Source: FEN-1350 sp964643355 (GTDB lineage Bacteria; Planctomycetota; Phycisphaerae; Sedimentisphaerales; Anaerohalosphaeraceae). From it: 64,000 bases of DNA. The notes under the pieces were generated by a model. That model was given only the letters and a program-made list of their open reading frames with translations. It was not told where the DNA came from and searched no databases. How positions within the stretch are numbered: the first letter of the stretch is position 1; every line of letters starts with the position of its first letter. Positions 1-8,356 of this stretch are shown one piece after another. The stretch covers positions 1-64,000 of the forward strand of contig CAZXPW010000001.1 in NCBI GenBank assembly GCA_964643355.1. The letters run 5' to 3'. Both the position numbers and the translations under genes were made by a program.

Positions 1-9
1 CTTGATGAT

Positions 10-813
10 TCATCGGCTCAAACCCGGATAATCGAACTTTTCATACACATTCTTACGGAGATGAAGACTGAGAACCCGGTAAAGGAACGGATCGGTCAGC
101 AAGAACCTTTCCATCGAATAACCGGTACGACCAAAGAGGTCTTTCAGTCCCCGAAGGGAAAAGATGATCCGGTGACAAGGTTTCCAAAAACAGATATCGT
201 GCTCCATTTGGAGATTCGACGGACGGGGATTCAAAACAGGAAGGTTATCGATGATCATACTCCCCCCCGGATTCAAGGTCTTTGACAATTCCCGAATCCA
301 TTGTTGGGGATGATCCAAATGTTCCAACAAGGCAGAACCATATACGGCATCGACTGGTTGATCATGTCCCGTCGCAACCCGAACCCGTTCCCGATATTGA
401 GGATGACGACTGCGAAACTGATCCACCACCTTTTCGGAAATATCAACCCCGTAAACATTCACTCCTTCTTTCAACAGGGATTCGAGCATTCTTCCTTCCC
501 CAAAGCCGATTTCCACGCAGGATGCGGATTTTCGTAGGATAGACAGCATTTCCTTTCTCATTTCCTGGAGTTGTCGATATTCCTGCGGATTTCGAAACCG
601 ATCCAGCTTTTGGATATAGTGGAAACACTTTGCCTTTGTTCGGCTTTTACGAACTTTGGAGGTGTTTCCATACATGTCATTATAAAAATCGCGGTTATCC
701 GATTCCGCCGATCGATTTGAGACATAGATGTACGAGCCGCACTGGGAGCAGGGGGAATACTCCCCGACTTCTCCGGCGATAGACGACGATCCACATACCG
801 GACATTCCCGCAT
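10..813 (-). CDS. Class I SAM-dependent methyltransferase with N-terminal zinc-ribbon-like motif
   Basis: A 267-residue protein. Four cysteines near the N-terminus (C4, C7, C22, C25) form two CxxC knuckles, which suggests a small zinc ribbon. A Rossmann methyltransferase fold follows, with the SAM-binding loop CVEIGFGEG at about residue 98 and the acidic motif YGVDIS after it. This layout is common among methyltransferases in polysaccharide clusters that methylate sugar hydroxyls or lipids; the substrate cannot be read from sequence. I chose the ATG at 813 because AAGGTG sits 6-7 nt upstream; a GTG nine bases earlier would also be in frame. It is the most downstream gene seen of the glycan cluster. 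Confidence 0.8.
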   Translation of the reverse strand: MRECPVCGSSSIAGEVGEYSPCSQCGSYIYVSNRSAESDNRDFYNDMYGNTSKVRKSRTKAKCFHYIQKLDRFRNPQEYRQLQEMRKEMLSILRKSASCVEIGFGEGRMLESLLKEGVNVYGVDISEKVVDQFRSRHPQYRERVRVATGHDQPVDAVYGSALLEHLDHPQQWIRELSKTLNPGGSMIIDNLPVLNPRPSNLQMEHDICFWKPCHRIIFSLRGLKDLFGRTGYSMERFLLTDPFLYRVLSLHLRKNVYEKFDYPGLSR

Positions 814-858
814 TTCATACACCTTAATCAGATTCCCCGTAATGCCGTTGTCGCAGGA

Positions 859-1626
859 TTACATCTTCGCCGAAGATTGCCTGGAATACACATCCCCAAA
901 ACGAATCACTCGCTGTGGACTGGTCAAAATTTGGATTATTGTCTCGGCATCCACCCATTCCGACAGGACCAACGCCATCGACTCCCCCTCCGAATAATTG
1001 AATTCGGTCATTCCCAGTGACGCCAAATGGCGAACGGACTGCACGGCGGGATCCAAGACTGCCAGCGTATATTCGAGTGACACGCACCCGACGGATCGCG
1101 ACAATCCCTTGAGGACCTCAAACTCGTATCCTTCGACATCAATCTTGCAGAAATCCGGAACGCCGAATTGCTTAATCAGGATATCCAGGGTTGTGGTCTG
1201 GATCCTTTGCTCCGAGTTCCAGTGGCATCCCGGAAACAGTTGTTCTTGCCGGACTTTGTCAATCCACGCATCCGACATGGAAGCCAGAGTATTGGCGTTC
1301 CCGATATGAATCGTCGCCTGCCCTTCCCGGCAAGCCAACGCTTTGGGAATCAGCGTAAAATTCGGAATCGAGCCGTATTTTTGGGTCAGCGCCGCGGCAC
1401 ATTCCGACTGGGGTTCGACAGCCACAACCCTCGCGCCCAGCTTGAGGAACGCCTCCGTACGACTGCCCATGTTCGCTCCGACATCAAAACACAAATGGCC
1501 GGCACGAACAAACGGACGATAGAAGTCCGTCATCAGAAGCAACCGTTGCCGCGCCCTCTTTTCTCGTCCGCGCTTCTTTTGGGCCTGACGATACGACCTG
1601 TAGAAATTCTGAATCCAATGGATCAT
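859..1626 (-). CDS. FkbM family methyltransferase
   Basis: A 255-residue protein. The family signature is clear: CFDVGANMGSRTEAF at about residue 43 (SAM-binding loop), VVAVEPQ after the second strand, and KIDVEGYEFEVLKGL in the centre, which is typical of FkbM-type O-methyltransferases. The N-terminus (residues 1-35) is basic and rich in R/K/Q. It lies in the glycan operon between a GT-like gene and a second methyltransferase, so O-methylation of a sugar residue of the exported glycan is the likely role. FkbM enzymes act on many substrates and this one's target is an inference from context. Confidence 0.88.
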   Translation of the reverse strand: MIHWIQNFYRSYRQAQKKRGREKRARQRLLLMTDFYRPFVRAGHLCFDVGANMGSRTEAFLKLGARVVAVEPQSECAAALTQKYGSIPNFTLIPKALACREGQATIHIGNANTLASMSDAWIDKVRQEQLFPGCHWNSEQRIQTTTLDILIKQFGVPDFCKIDVEGYEFEVLKGLSRSVGCVSLEYTLAVLDPAVQSVRHLASLGMTEFNYSEGESMALVLSEWVDAETIIQILTSPQRVIRFGDVYSRQSSAKM

Positions 1627-1644
1627 TCTCTTTCAATTCCTTAA

Positions 1645-2625
1645 TTAGAGTTCCGATCGTAATCTCGCGTCAATTTGCCGGTCGCAGGAACTGGCAATCG
1701 TGGATTTAACATGAAGGCGGACATATTCGTGGCCGACCCGAACAAAGGTCGGTTTGTGGGTCTGTAAGTAATGAGTGTCCAGCCGATACCCGTTCCGAAA
1801 CTTTTCATTGAGGGCCTCGACGGACAAATCCTCGCCACCGTAGATCGGATTGGCGACCACGGTATTGACGCGGTTGACCTGAAGGGTCGTCGCACAGATC
1901 CGCTGGAAATAGAGATAGGGAGCCAGGCGGCGTTTGCGTTTTTTGCACCAGAGATATCCGAATCCTTCAAGCGTATTGGGGCAGTGAAAGGTATTGACCG
2001 CGCGAAGGATGCGTTTGCGTTTGACAAACAGGCAAGCCAGTTTCAAGGCCGCTGAGCCCGGAGCCAGCAACCGCTTGAGCCGCGGTCGTTCCCGGGAAAT
2101 ATCGTCGAGCAATTCCCGGACAAATTCGGTTCGATAGATAGTGCTGTTGAGCTCGAACGGATAGGAGGAAGCGGGATCCTGGGCTTTGGTCCAGTTGACC
2201 TTGTACACGGGTTGATCGACGATGGTATCGGCGAGGATCGGTTCTTTGCCGTCCGAGTAATGTTCGGTTCCGAGCTTGAGCGTAAACGCGAACAAATCCT
2301 TGCGATCCGCAAATGCCCGCTGGATCAGGGCGAAATCCACGGAGTCAAAATACACCACATCGTCCGTGGCAAAGACCATGTACTCGGTGTTCACCTGTCC
2401 GAAGATCGTCATAAAATCCCGATGAAAATCCGATTCCTCGACAATCCGACATTGCGGAAATTCTTGGAAAACCCGTTCATATTCAGCGGCGAACAAATCC
2501 TTCTTGTACAGAATGAAGATCGTTTCGACGGCCGAACCCATGTGGCGCAGGAAACTCTCCAGATAGCCGGCCAGTTGGAGCGGCCGGTTTCGGGTAAAGA
2601 CAATATTGGTCAAGGGTTTTGTCAT
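1645..2625 (-). CDS. Glycosyltransferase-like protein (GT-A-like fold)
   Basis: A 326-residue protein of the glycan cluster. The N-terminal NIVFTRNRPLQLAGYLESF resembles the first nucleotide-binding strand and helix of GT-A glycosyltransferases, and the motif ATDDVVYFDSVD near residue 87 resembles the acidic DXD-like metal site. The middle (about 150-190) looks like an acceptor-binding region with aromatic and basic residues. I do not recognise a named family with certainty; it resembles uncharacterised GT2-related proteins of polysaccharide loci. Seven bases separate it from the acyltransferase gene upstream, consistent with one operon. Confidence 0.6.
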   Translation of the reverse strand: MTKPLTNIVFTRNRPLQLAGYLESFLRHMGSAVETIFILYKKDLFAAEYERVFQEFPQCRIVEESDFHRDFMTIFGQVNTEYMVFATDDVVYFDSVDFALIQRAFADRKDLFAFTLKLGTEHYSDGKEPILADTIVDQPVYKVNWTKAQDPASSYPFELNSTIYRTEFVRELLDDISRERPRLKRLLAPGSAALKLACLFVKRKRILRAVNTFHCPNTLEGFGYLWCKKRKRRLAPYLYFQRICATTLQVNRVNTVVANPIYGGEDLSVEALNEKFRNGYRLDTHYLQTHKPTFVRVGHEYVRLHVKSTIASSCDRQIDARLRSEL

Positions 2626-2632
2626 GATGAGT

Positions 2633-3277
2633 TCAGATCATCCCCTCGCCAACAGATCCCGATGACGGCGAAATCTTTCGAAGGATTCGAGCCGGAACTC
2701 CCCCCGCGATCGAGTCGGGCGGAACCGATGAAGTCACGACGGCGCCGGGAGTGACGATCGAATTGGCCCCGATAGTCACACCCTTCTGGATGATGACCCG
2801 GCTGCCGAGCCAGACATTATGTTCAAGCTTGACCGACGCCGATTGAACAGAATCCGACTTTCGCCGATCGGGTCTGATGCCGTGGAAATCGCTATCCATA
2901 ATGGAAACCAATTCACCGATCAAACAGTCGTCGCCGATTTCCACGGATTCCATAGATACAATGGAGACATTATTGGAAAAGGCGCAATTCCTGCCGATCC
3001 GAATCACGGCTTTCGGATCGCGGGCCTGCAGAAGAATCGAACCATTCCCATATCGAACGGAAATCCGACATCCCAATCGGGTTTTTTCTCCAATCACGAC
3101 TTTGCCTTCGCCATCGCATCGCAGAGGGACATAAAAACGAACGCCCGGAGAGAGAATCAGATACCCCCCCGCTCGCTGCGGCCAGGTTGCCCAGCGGTTC
3201 CAGGCAAACTTCCACCGTCCCAGCCGTTTTGAGATCCGGCGAATGGACTTAAGAGCGTTTCGAATCCCCTCACCCAT
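2633..3277 (-). CDS. Hexapeptide-repeat acyltransferase (left-handed beta-helix)
   Basis: A 214-residue protein. Residues about 60-200 contain hexapeptide repeats of the [LIV]-G-x4 type (VVIGEKTRLG, VEIGDDCLIG, VWLGSRVIIQKGVTIGANSIVTPGAV), ending with the SIAGGVPARILRKI cap found in sugar O-acetyltransferases. These trimeric enzymes transfer acetyl or other acyl groups from CoA to sugars. The start is set at ATG 3277, where GGAGG lies 6 nt upstream; this start overlaps the stop of the aminotransferase gene (ATGGGTGA), indicating translational coupling. An ATG 27 bases further upstream is open but has no clear ribosome site. Confidence 0.82.
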   Translation of the reverse strand: MGEGIRNALKSIRRISKRLGRWKFAWNRWATWPQRAGGYLILSPGVRFYVPLRCDGEGKVVIGEKTRLGCRISVRYGNGSILLQARDPKAVIRIGRNCAFSNNVSIVSMESVEIGDDCLIGELVSIMDSDFHGIRPDRRKSDSVQSASVKLEHNVWLGSRVIIQKGVTIGANSIVTPGAVVTSSVPPDSIAGGVPARILRKISPSSGSVGEGMI

Positions 3278-4364
3278 GAAGGGCCTCCACGACTTTTTCG
3301 GCATCCTCGGCCGTCAGGTGGGGTCCCATCGGAAGACTGAGAACGGTGTCCGCCATCTCTTCTGCAATCGGAAACGCCCCCCTGCCATACCCCAAGTCGC
3401 GGTAGGCCTCAGACCGATGCGGCGGGATCGGATAGTGAATCAGTGTACCGATACCCAAGGCCGCCATGTGTTGCTGCGCTTGATTTCGATCCTGGAGTCG
3501 AATGACAAATTGATGCCAGACAGGTTGAGCCCATTCGGGTACGGACGGCAAGAGGACACCAGGACAATCTCCAAGACCCTGAAGGTATTGCCGGGCCCGC
3601 TGAGAACGGCGGTCGTTCCATGCGTCAAGATGACGGAGTTTGACTCGTAGAAACGCGGCCTGGAGTTCGTCGATTCGATTGTTGAATCCCTTGTATTGAT
3701 TGTGATATTTAACCTGAGAACCGTAATTTCGCAACACGCGAATTTTCTCAGCAATGTCTGGATCATTTGTGGTGACCGCACCTGCTTCGCCCAGGGCGCC
3801 GAGATTTTTCCCCGGATAAAAACTATGCGCGGCGGCATGGCCCAGACCTCCAGTCTTTCGGCCCCTGTATAGCGCGCCTTGAGACTGAGCGTTGTCTTCA
3901 ATAACCGTAAGCCCATACCGATTGGCGATTTCCATGATCGGGTCCATATCGGCCGGCTGACCGTACAGATGAACCGGCATGATCGCCCTTGTCCGAGAGG
4001 TTATGGCCGATTCGATTCGAGTCGGATCGATGTTGAATGTGCTCCTGTCCGGTTCGACTGGAATCGGAACGCCACCAGCATAGGTGACGGCCAACCATGT
4101 GGCGATATAGGTATTGGAGGGAACAATGACTTCATCCCCGGGTCCAATCTCATAAGCCCGCAGGGTCAAGTGGAGGGCATCCAGGCCATTGCTCACGCCG
4201 ACACAGTGCCGAACGCCGCAATAGACGGCATACTCGGTTTCGAACGCTCGCGTTTCTTCGCCCAAAACATACCATCCGGATTCCATAAACCGGGCGTAGG
4301 CGGCATCCAGCTCGGGTTTGAGTTCCCGATAGGGAGCGTTCATGTCGAGGGCAGGAATCGACAC
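3270..4364 (-). CDS. DegT/DnrJ/EryC1/StrS family sugar-nucleotide aminotransferase
   Basis: A 364-residue PLP-dependent aminotransferase of normal length. The PLP lysine is K186 in SFYPGKNLGALGEAG; the family also shows VSNGLDALHLTLRA near residue 57 and VIEDNAQSQG near 154 for cofactor binding. It lies three bases downstream of a WxcM/FdtA-type isomerase gene. In known pathways the isomerase converts dTDP-4-keto-6-deoxyglucose to the 3-keto sugar and the paired aminotransferase (FdtB or QdtB) makes dTDP-Fuc3N or dTDP-Qui3N. That pairing makes the 3-amino sugar role likely here, though which epimer forms cannot be told. Confidence 0.9.
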   Translation of the reverse strand: MSIPALDMNAPYRELKPELDAAYARFMESGWYVLGEETRAFETEYAVYCGVRHCVGVSNGLDALHLTLRAYEIGPGDEVIVPSNTYIATWLAVTYAGGVPIPVEPDRSTFNIDPTRIESAITSRTRAIMPVHLYGQPADMDPIMEIANRYGLTVIEDNAQSQGALYRGRKTGGLGHAAAHSFYPGKNLGALGEAGAVTTNDPDIAEKIRVLRNYGSQVKYHNQYKGFNNRIDELQAAFLRVKLRHLDAWNDRRSQRARQYLQGLGDCPGVLLPSVPEWAQPVWHQFVIRLQDRNQAQQHMAALGIGTLIHYPIPPHRSEAYRDLGYGRGAFPIAEEMADTVLSLPMGPHLTAEDAEKVVEALHG

Positions 4365-4367
4365 CCG

Positions 4368-5306
4368 TCAACTCCTTGTCAAGTTCAGAAATTCGTCATA
4401 CCGGCGGATATAATCATCCGCATTGTATTCATGTGAGGCAAAAACCATGAGAACTGCTTCGGCGGAATATTTGTATTGGATCCCCCAGATCTTCGGCGGC
4501 AAGTACAAACCGATCCAGGGCTGGTCGAGAGTATACTCTTCTCGCTTGCGGCCATCGTCCACAACCACGGATACCGAACCATGCACGCAGACCAGGAACT
4601 GATGGCATTCTTTGTGAGCATGTTCGCCCCGAACTCGCGAATTGGGAACCCGATAGACATAAAAGACCCGACGGGGCACAAACGGCAGATCCCGATGCCA
4701 TTCGGCGGCGCACAAGTCGCCTCGCATGTCTTGGACATGTTTAAGATGGATCAGCTTAACGCCGGCAACAATCGAATCCGCGGAGGTGGCGGAAACCACC
4801 GGAGGCGAAGACGGATGGGCCACCGTGTCCACATACCCGACAATCCGGGCCGGATTTCCCACAACAATCGCGTTGGAAGGAACATCGCGGGTAACAACGG
4901 CTCCTGCCCCAACCATGGCCCATTCCCCGATTCGCAATCCCGGCAATATCACCGCTCCAGCTCCAAGCGACGCTCCACGGCAGACCACGGTCCTGGCAAA
5001 CCGTTCGGGATATTGTTTGCTGCGCGGGAACTTATCGTTCGTAAACGCCACATTCGGCCCGACAAATACCAAGTCCTGCAGTTCTATCCCGTCCCAGACC
5101 GACACCCCGCATTTGACGGTCACGCTGTCGCCGATTACGACATCGTTTTCAATGAAGGTATGGTCGCAGAGATTGCAGTCTTTTCCGATCCGGGCCCCCG
5201 GTAGGACATGGGCAAACGCCCAGATACGGGTTCCCGAACCGACTCCGGCTCCGGGCTCGACAATGGCCTGCGGGTGAATGAATGGCAAATTCGAATTCGC
5301 GCTCAT
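4368..5306 (-). CDS. WxcM-like fusion: N-acetyltransferase + dTDP-4-keto-6-deoxyglucose 3,4-ketoisomerase
   Basis: A 312-residue two-domain protein. Residues about 10-155 form a left-handed beta-helix acetyltransferase (GSGTRIWAFAHVLPGARIG, later GNPARIVGYVD). Residues about 175-310 form a cupin of the FdtA/QdtA/WxcM C-terminal type, with RGDLCAAEW, RVFYVYRVPNSRVRGEHAHK and HQFLVCVHGSVSVVVDDG; the two histidines of GEHAHK are the family's active-site residues. The single protein thus supplies both the ketoisomerase (FdtA) and the final acetyltransferase (FdtC) steps around the adjacent aminotransferase. It overlaps the upstream GT2 gene by four bases. Confidence 0.9.
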   Translation of the reverse strand: MSANSNLPFIHPQAIVEPGAGVGSGTRIWAFAHVLPGARIGKDCNLCDHTFIENDVVIGDSVTVKCGVSVWDGIELQDLVFVGPNVAFTNDKFPRSKQYPERFARTVVCRGASLGAGAVILPGLRIGEWAMVGAGAVVTRDVPSNAIVVGNPARIVGYVDTVAHPSSPPVVSATSADSIVAGVKLIHLKHVQDMRGDLCAAEWHRDLPFVPRRVFYVYRVPNSRVRGEHAHKECHQFLVCVHGSVSVVVDDGRKREEYTLDQPWIGLYLPPKIWGIQYKYSAEAVLMVFASHEYNADDYIRRYDEFLNLTRS

Positions 5307-6349
5307 ATTCCTTTATCCTTTGTCGGAACGCCCCTCTGTTCGTGATTTCGAAGATTTCGCAGCCGGTGTCGTCGGACCCGAACCAGATGAACCGGATAGA
5401 CCAACCGAATACACCACTTGAAGAACCAACCCAAACCCATTCCGGATCCCATCCCTTCTCGGATCACCCGCAATCGATCCAAAACCCTTCCCTCGTTAAA
5501 TCGGATATCCAGTTCCAAAAGACGGATTCTCTGTTGGACTTCCAAAAGCAACGACTGTCTCAGATCAGGGGTCATCTTAATTCCAGGGGGATCCCTTCGC
5601 AAGTCTCTTTCATAGTTTTTCAGGGTTATCAGGCGTCGCTTCTGCTTTTTGACGACATCGTCGGCGACTTCTGACAGGGACCATCGAGACTTGCGGACCG
5701 CAGAAATATTTTCCGAATGCCGACGATAGAGAACCAGGGGTTTGTCGATATACCGGATTTCTCCCAGAAGAGCAGAGCGAAACGGAATAGCTTTGTCTTC
5801 ATAGACGGTCTCTTGGATCAAGGGACCAAAAAGATCGAAGACGCTGCGATGCCAGCAATGAGAACAGCCGCAGACGCCAATCTCGGAGAGATCACAGGAC
5901 AGATCCTGCATCCCTTTTGGCAACAGCTTGTGGACCGTTTCGATCTGCCGTTCGTTTTCATCGATGACGATCATCGCGGAATACATCGACATGGCCTTGC
6001 CGCCGGATTCGTGAAAGATCCGCCAACATTGTTCGACCCGGTCCGGAAGGGAAATATCGTCCCCGGCCGCGACAACGATCAATTCGCCCCGGGCCAGTTC
6101 CATCAGTCGATTGACATGTCCGCCAAGACCAAGATTTTGAGGATTCTGATTGAGTCGAATCTGATGGGGACCATGATATTCCCGAGCCATCCGTTGCATC
6201 AGCTCATAGGTCCGATCGGAAGAGGCATCATCCGACAAAATGATTTCCAGTGGGGAATAGGTCTGGGCCAGCGCGGCTTCGATAGCCCGACGAATATAGC
6301 GCTCCTGATTAAACGCCAGCAGAAGAAATGAAATCAGAGGCCGGTTCAT
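5303..6349 (-). CDS. Glycosyltransferase family 2
   Basis: A 348-residue GT-A enzyme. The N-terminus reads SFLLLAFNQERYIRRAIEAA followed by LEIILSDDASSDRTYELM, the nucleotide-sugar binding region of GT2; VAAGDDISLPDRVEQ near residue 95 supplies the DXD-like metal motif. The C-terminal third has basic and hydrophobic stretches (about 300-335), which may be a membrane-associated amphipathic segment. It overlaps both neighbours by four bases (ATGA type), so it is co-translated with a GT4 enzyme and the WxcM-like fusion. Acceptor and donor are unknown. Confidence 0.88.
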   Translation of the reverse strand: MNRPLISFLLLAFNQERYIRRAIEAALAQTYSPLEIILSDDASSDRTYELMQRMAREYHGPHQIRLNQNPQNLGLGGHVNRLMELARGELIVVAAGDDISLPDRVEQCWRIFHESGGKAMSMYSAMIVIDENERQIETVHKLLPKGMQDLSCDLSEIGVCGCSHCWHRSVFDLFGPLIQETVYEDKAIPFRSALLGEIRYIDKPLVLYRRHSENISAVRKSRWSLSEVADDVVKKQKRRLITLKNYERDLRRDPPGIKMTPDLRQSLLLEVQQRIRLLELDIRFNEGRVLDRLRVIREGMGSGMGLGWFFKWCIRLVYPVHLVRVRRHRLRNLRNHEQRGVPTKDKGI

Positions 6350-7521
6350 TTCCGGTTTCCCCGATTGTTTAACTCTGATATTCCAGGATGGTGCGCGGCA
6401 TATTCCATTTCATACATGGCCCGCAGTTTGTCTCGGACGACCGTATGCGAATAGACTTCACGCACATGGTTGCGGGCGATCTCGATTAATTTGAACCTGT
6501 CATCTTCCGTCATTGCGATCAGGGCTCTCATGGCCTCGGCCAGCGAATCGGGATCGGCCGGCTCGGCGAGCAGGCCGTACCGACCCTCACCGAGAATTTC
6601 CGGAATCCCTCCGACGCGGGTGGCGACACACGGCACGCCTGCGGCCATCGCCTCCAAAATGCCACGGGGCATGCCCTCGGCGATGGAGGCCATGACAAAC
6701 ACATCCAATCCGCGAAGAAGTTGGGGGATATTGGGCTGGAATCCGAGGAAATGCACGCAGTCGGTCAAGCCAAGACCGCGGACCTGGTTTTCATATTCTG
6801 TCCGATAGCGACCGTCGCCCAGCAACACAAGACGGGTATCAGGGCAAACCCGATGGACATGGGCAAACGCTTCGATCAGATACACGATACCCTTGGTGAT
6901 TTCCAACCGGCCTACCGCGCCAAAGACAAAAGAGTCAGTCGGAATATTCGCGCTATTTCGGGCTTGTTCCTTTGAAATTGATTCTCCGGCAAAACGATCG
7001 TAATCGATCGAATTTTCAAGGACAGAAACCTTGGATTCCGTCAGAGCCCAGTTACCGGCCAAAATATCGCGTTTGACGGCTTCGGCCACCGGAATCAGAC
7101 GATTGATCCGGCGAAACAGAAACCAGTTGGTCAGCTTGCGATTGAAACTGGCGCTGCGATTCAGGCCGTGAACATGGCCGAGAACACGAAGACGGGGGCA
7201 CAGCCAGCCGGACAGGACCCCATAGAAAGTCGGTTTGTGCGCGTGGCAATGGAGAATGTCGATCTTCTCGCGGCGAATGGCGGCCAAGAGTCGGAACAGA
7301 ATGGACGGCCGGAAAGCGTTAAGTCTTGGTATCGAGGAAAGATAAATCACCGTATGACCAAGTCGAAGAAGGTGATTGTCTTGTCCGCCGTCATCGCTAA
7401 GATACAGAAATACGATTCGAAATCGTTCCGGATCCAGAGCCAGTGCCAGATCGTTGACCGTTGTCACCGGTCCTGGGTATTTTCCCCATAGCAATCCGAC
7501 CGTGATCCGTTGCGTATTCAT
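6346..7521 (-). CDS. Glycosyltransferase family 4
   Basis: A 391-residue GT-B enzyme. The N-terminal half has a typical acceptor domain with ILHCHAHKPTFYGVL; the C-terminal half has FGAVGRLEITKGIVYLIEAF, VLLGDG, and the retaining-GT motif EGMPRGILEAMAAGVPCVAT with the E-x7-E signature. These features place it in GT4, which often transfers hexoses, rhamnose or N-acetylated sugars to lipid-linked glycans. It follows the GT2 gene at 7523 by one base and overlaps the next GT2 by four, so it is part of the same operon. Confidence 0.92.
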   Translation of the reverse strand: MNTQRITVGLLWGKYPGPVTTVNDLALALDPERFRIVFLYLSDDGGQDNHLLRLGHTVIYLSSIPRLNAFRPSILFRLLAAIRREKIDILHCHAHKPTFYGVLSGWLCPRLRVLGHVHGLNRSASFNRKLTNWFLFRRINRLIPVAEAVKRDILAGNWALTESKVSVLENSIDYDRFAGESISKEQARNSANIPTDSFVFGAVGRLEITKGIVYLIEAFAHVHRVCPDTRLVLLGDGRYRTEYENQVRGLGLTDCVHFLGFQPNIPQLLRGLDVFVMASIAEGMPRGILEAMAAGVPCVATRVGGIPEILGEGRYGLLAEPADPDSLAEAMRALIAMTEDDRFKLIEIARNHVREVYSHTVVRDKLRAMYEMEYAAHHPGISELNNRGNRK

Positions 7522-7522
7522 C

Positions 7523-8335
7523 TTATCGATCCAGCGAATCGTCCCGGAGAAGTTCTTTGACCCACGGCTCGTTCATCACGCGATCGATCCGCCATTGTAT
7601 TTTGCTCTCCGTCCTTTGCTGTTTGGTCTGATCGTTTACCACCCGAGGCGGTGTTGCGTGGCCCAGGTGAACAACATAGTGCGCCAGGATCGAAGGCGGC
7701 AGCTCAACGGTTGGGTATCCCCGATCGACCAGCTCAAAATATAACTGTTTTCCAACGGTCAAGCCATGGTTCCGATTTAACAAAAACGAAAGATTTTCCC
7801 GACGGAGAATATCGGTTCGATACAGACAACAGATCGTCCGGTTGTAGTATCGGTATTTTCCCATCGGGTCGGGCGTTCGTAACCATCGTCGCAGATGCGT
7901 TTGAAAATCGAACGCATTGTGCAATCGCTGCTGCCACAGAGGGCGAAGCTCCAGTTTTCCAGAGCCGACACAGGCGGTGCGAGGACCAAAATAGCCGAGC
8001 AGATCCGGCAGCCAACCCGGTCCGCGGATGAAGCTGTCCGAATGCAACGAGACAAAAAATTCCGTTCGGCATTCGGACAGCGCCAGATCCAGGGCGGCGC
8101 CGTGTGCGCTGCCGCCGCTGGCATCGTCGGCATTCTTCCGCTGGAGCAATCGAATCCAGGACAACGACTTCAGATAGTCGAGAGATTCATCCCGCGAATC
8201 GTTATCGACAACCACGACCTCATACGGCGGCTGCGTACATTTTCGGATGCTGCGCAGGCACAACCGGGTGAAATCCAGAGTCCTGTAATTTACGACACAG
8301 ATGGTGGCCTTGTTGGGGGTCAGATCAGTCATCAT
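7523..8335 (-). CDS. Glycosyltransferase family 2
   Basis: A 270-residue GT2 enzyme. The motif TICVVNYRTLDFTRLCLRSI followed by YEVVVVDNDSRDESLDYL is the donor-binding core; SLHSDSFIRGPGW near residue 95 replaces the usual DxD with HSD, still acidic. The shape matches short rhamnosyl- or hexosyltransferases of polysaccharide clusters. Adjacent ATG codons open the frame (8335 and 8332). It lies 21 bases after the ABC exporter gene. Confidence 0.87.
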   Translation of the reverse strand: MMTDLTPNKATICVVNYRTLDFTRLCLRSIRKCTQPPYEVVVVDNDSRDESLDYLKSLSWIRLLQRKNADDASGGSAHGAALDLALSECRTEFFVSLHSDSFIRGPGWLPDLLGYFGPRTACVGSGKLELRPLWQQRLHNAFDFQTHLRRWLRTPDPMGKYRYYNRTICCLYRTDILRRENLSFLLNRNHGLTVGKQLYFELVDRGYPTVELPPSILAHYVVHLGHATPPRVVNDQTKQQRTESKIQWRIDRVMNEPWVKELLRDDSLDR

Positions 8336-8356
8336 GGCAACCCAAGAGGATCGAGT

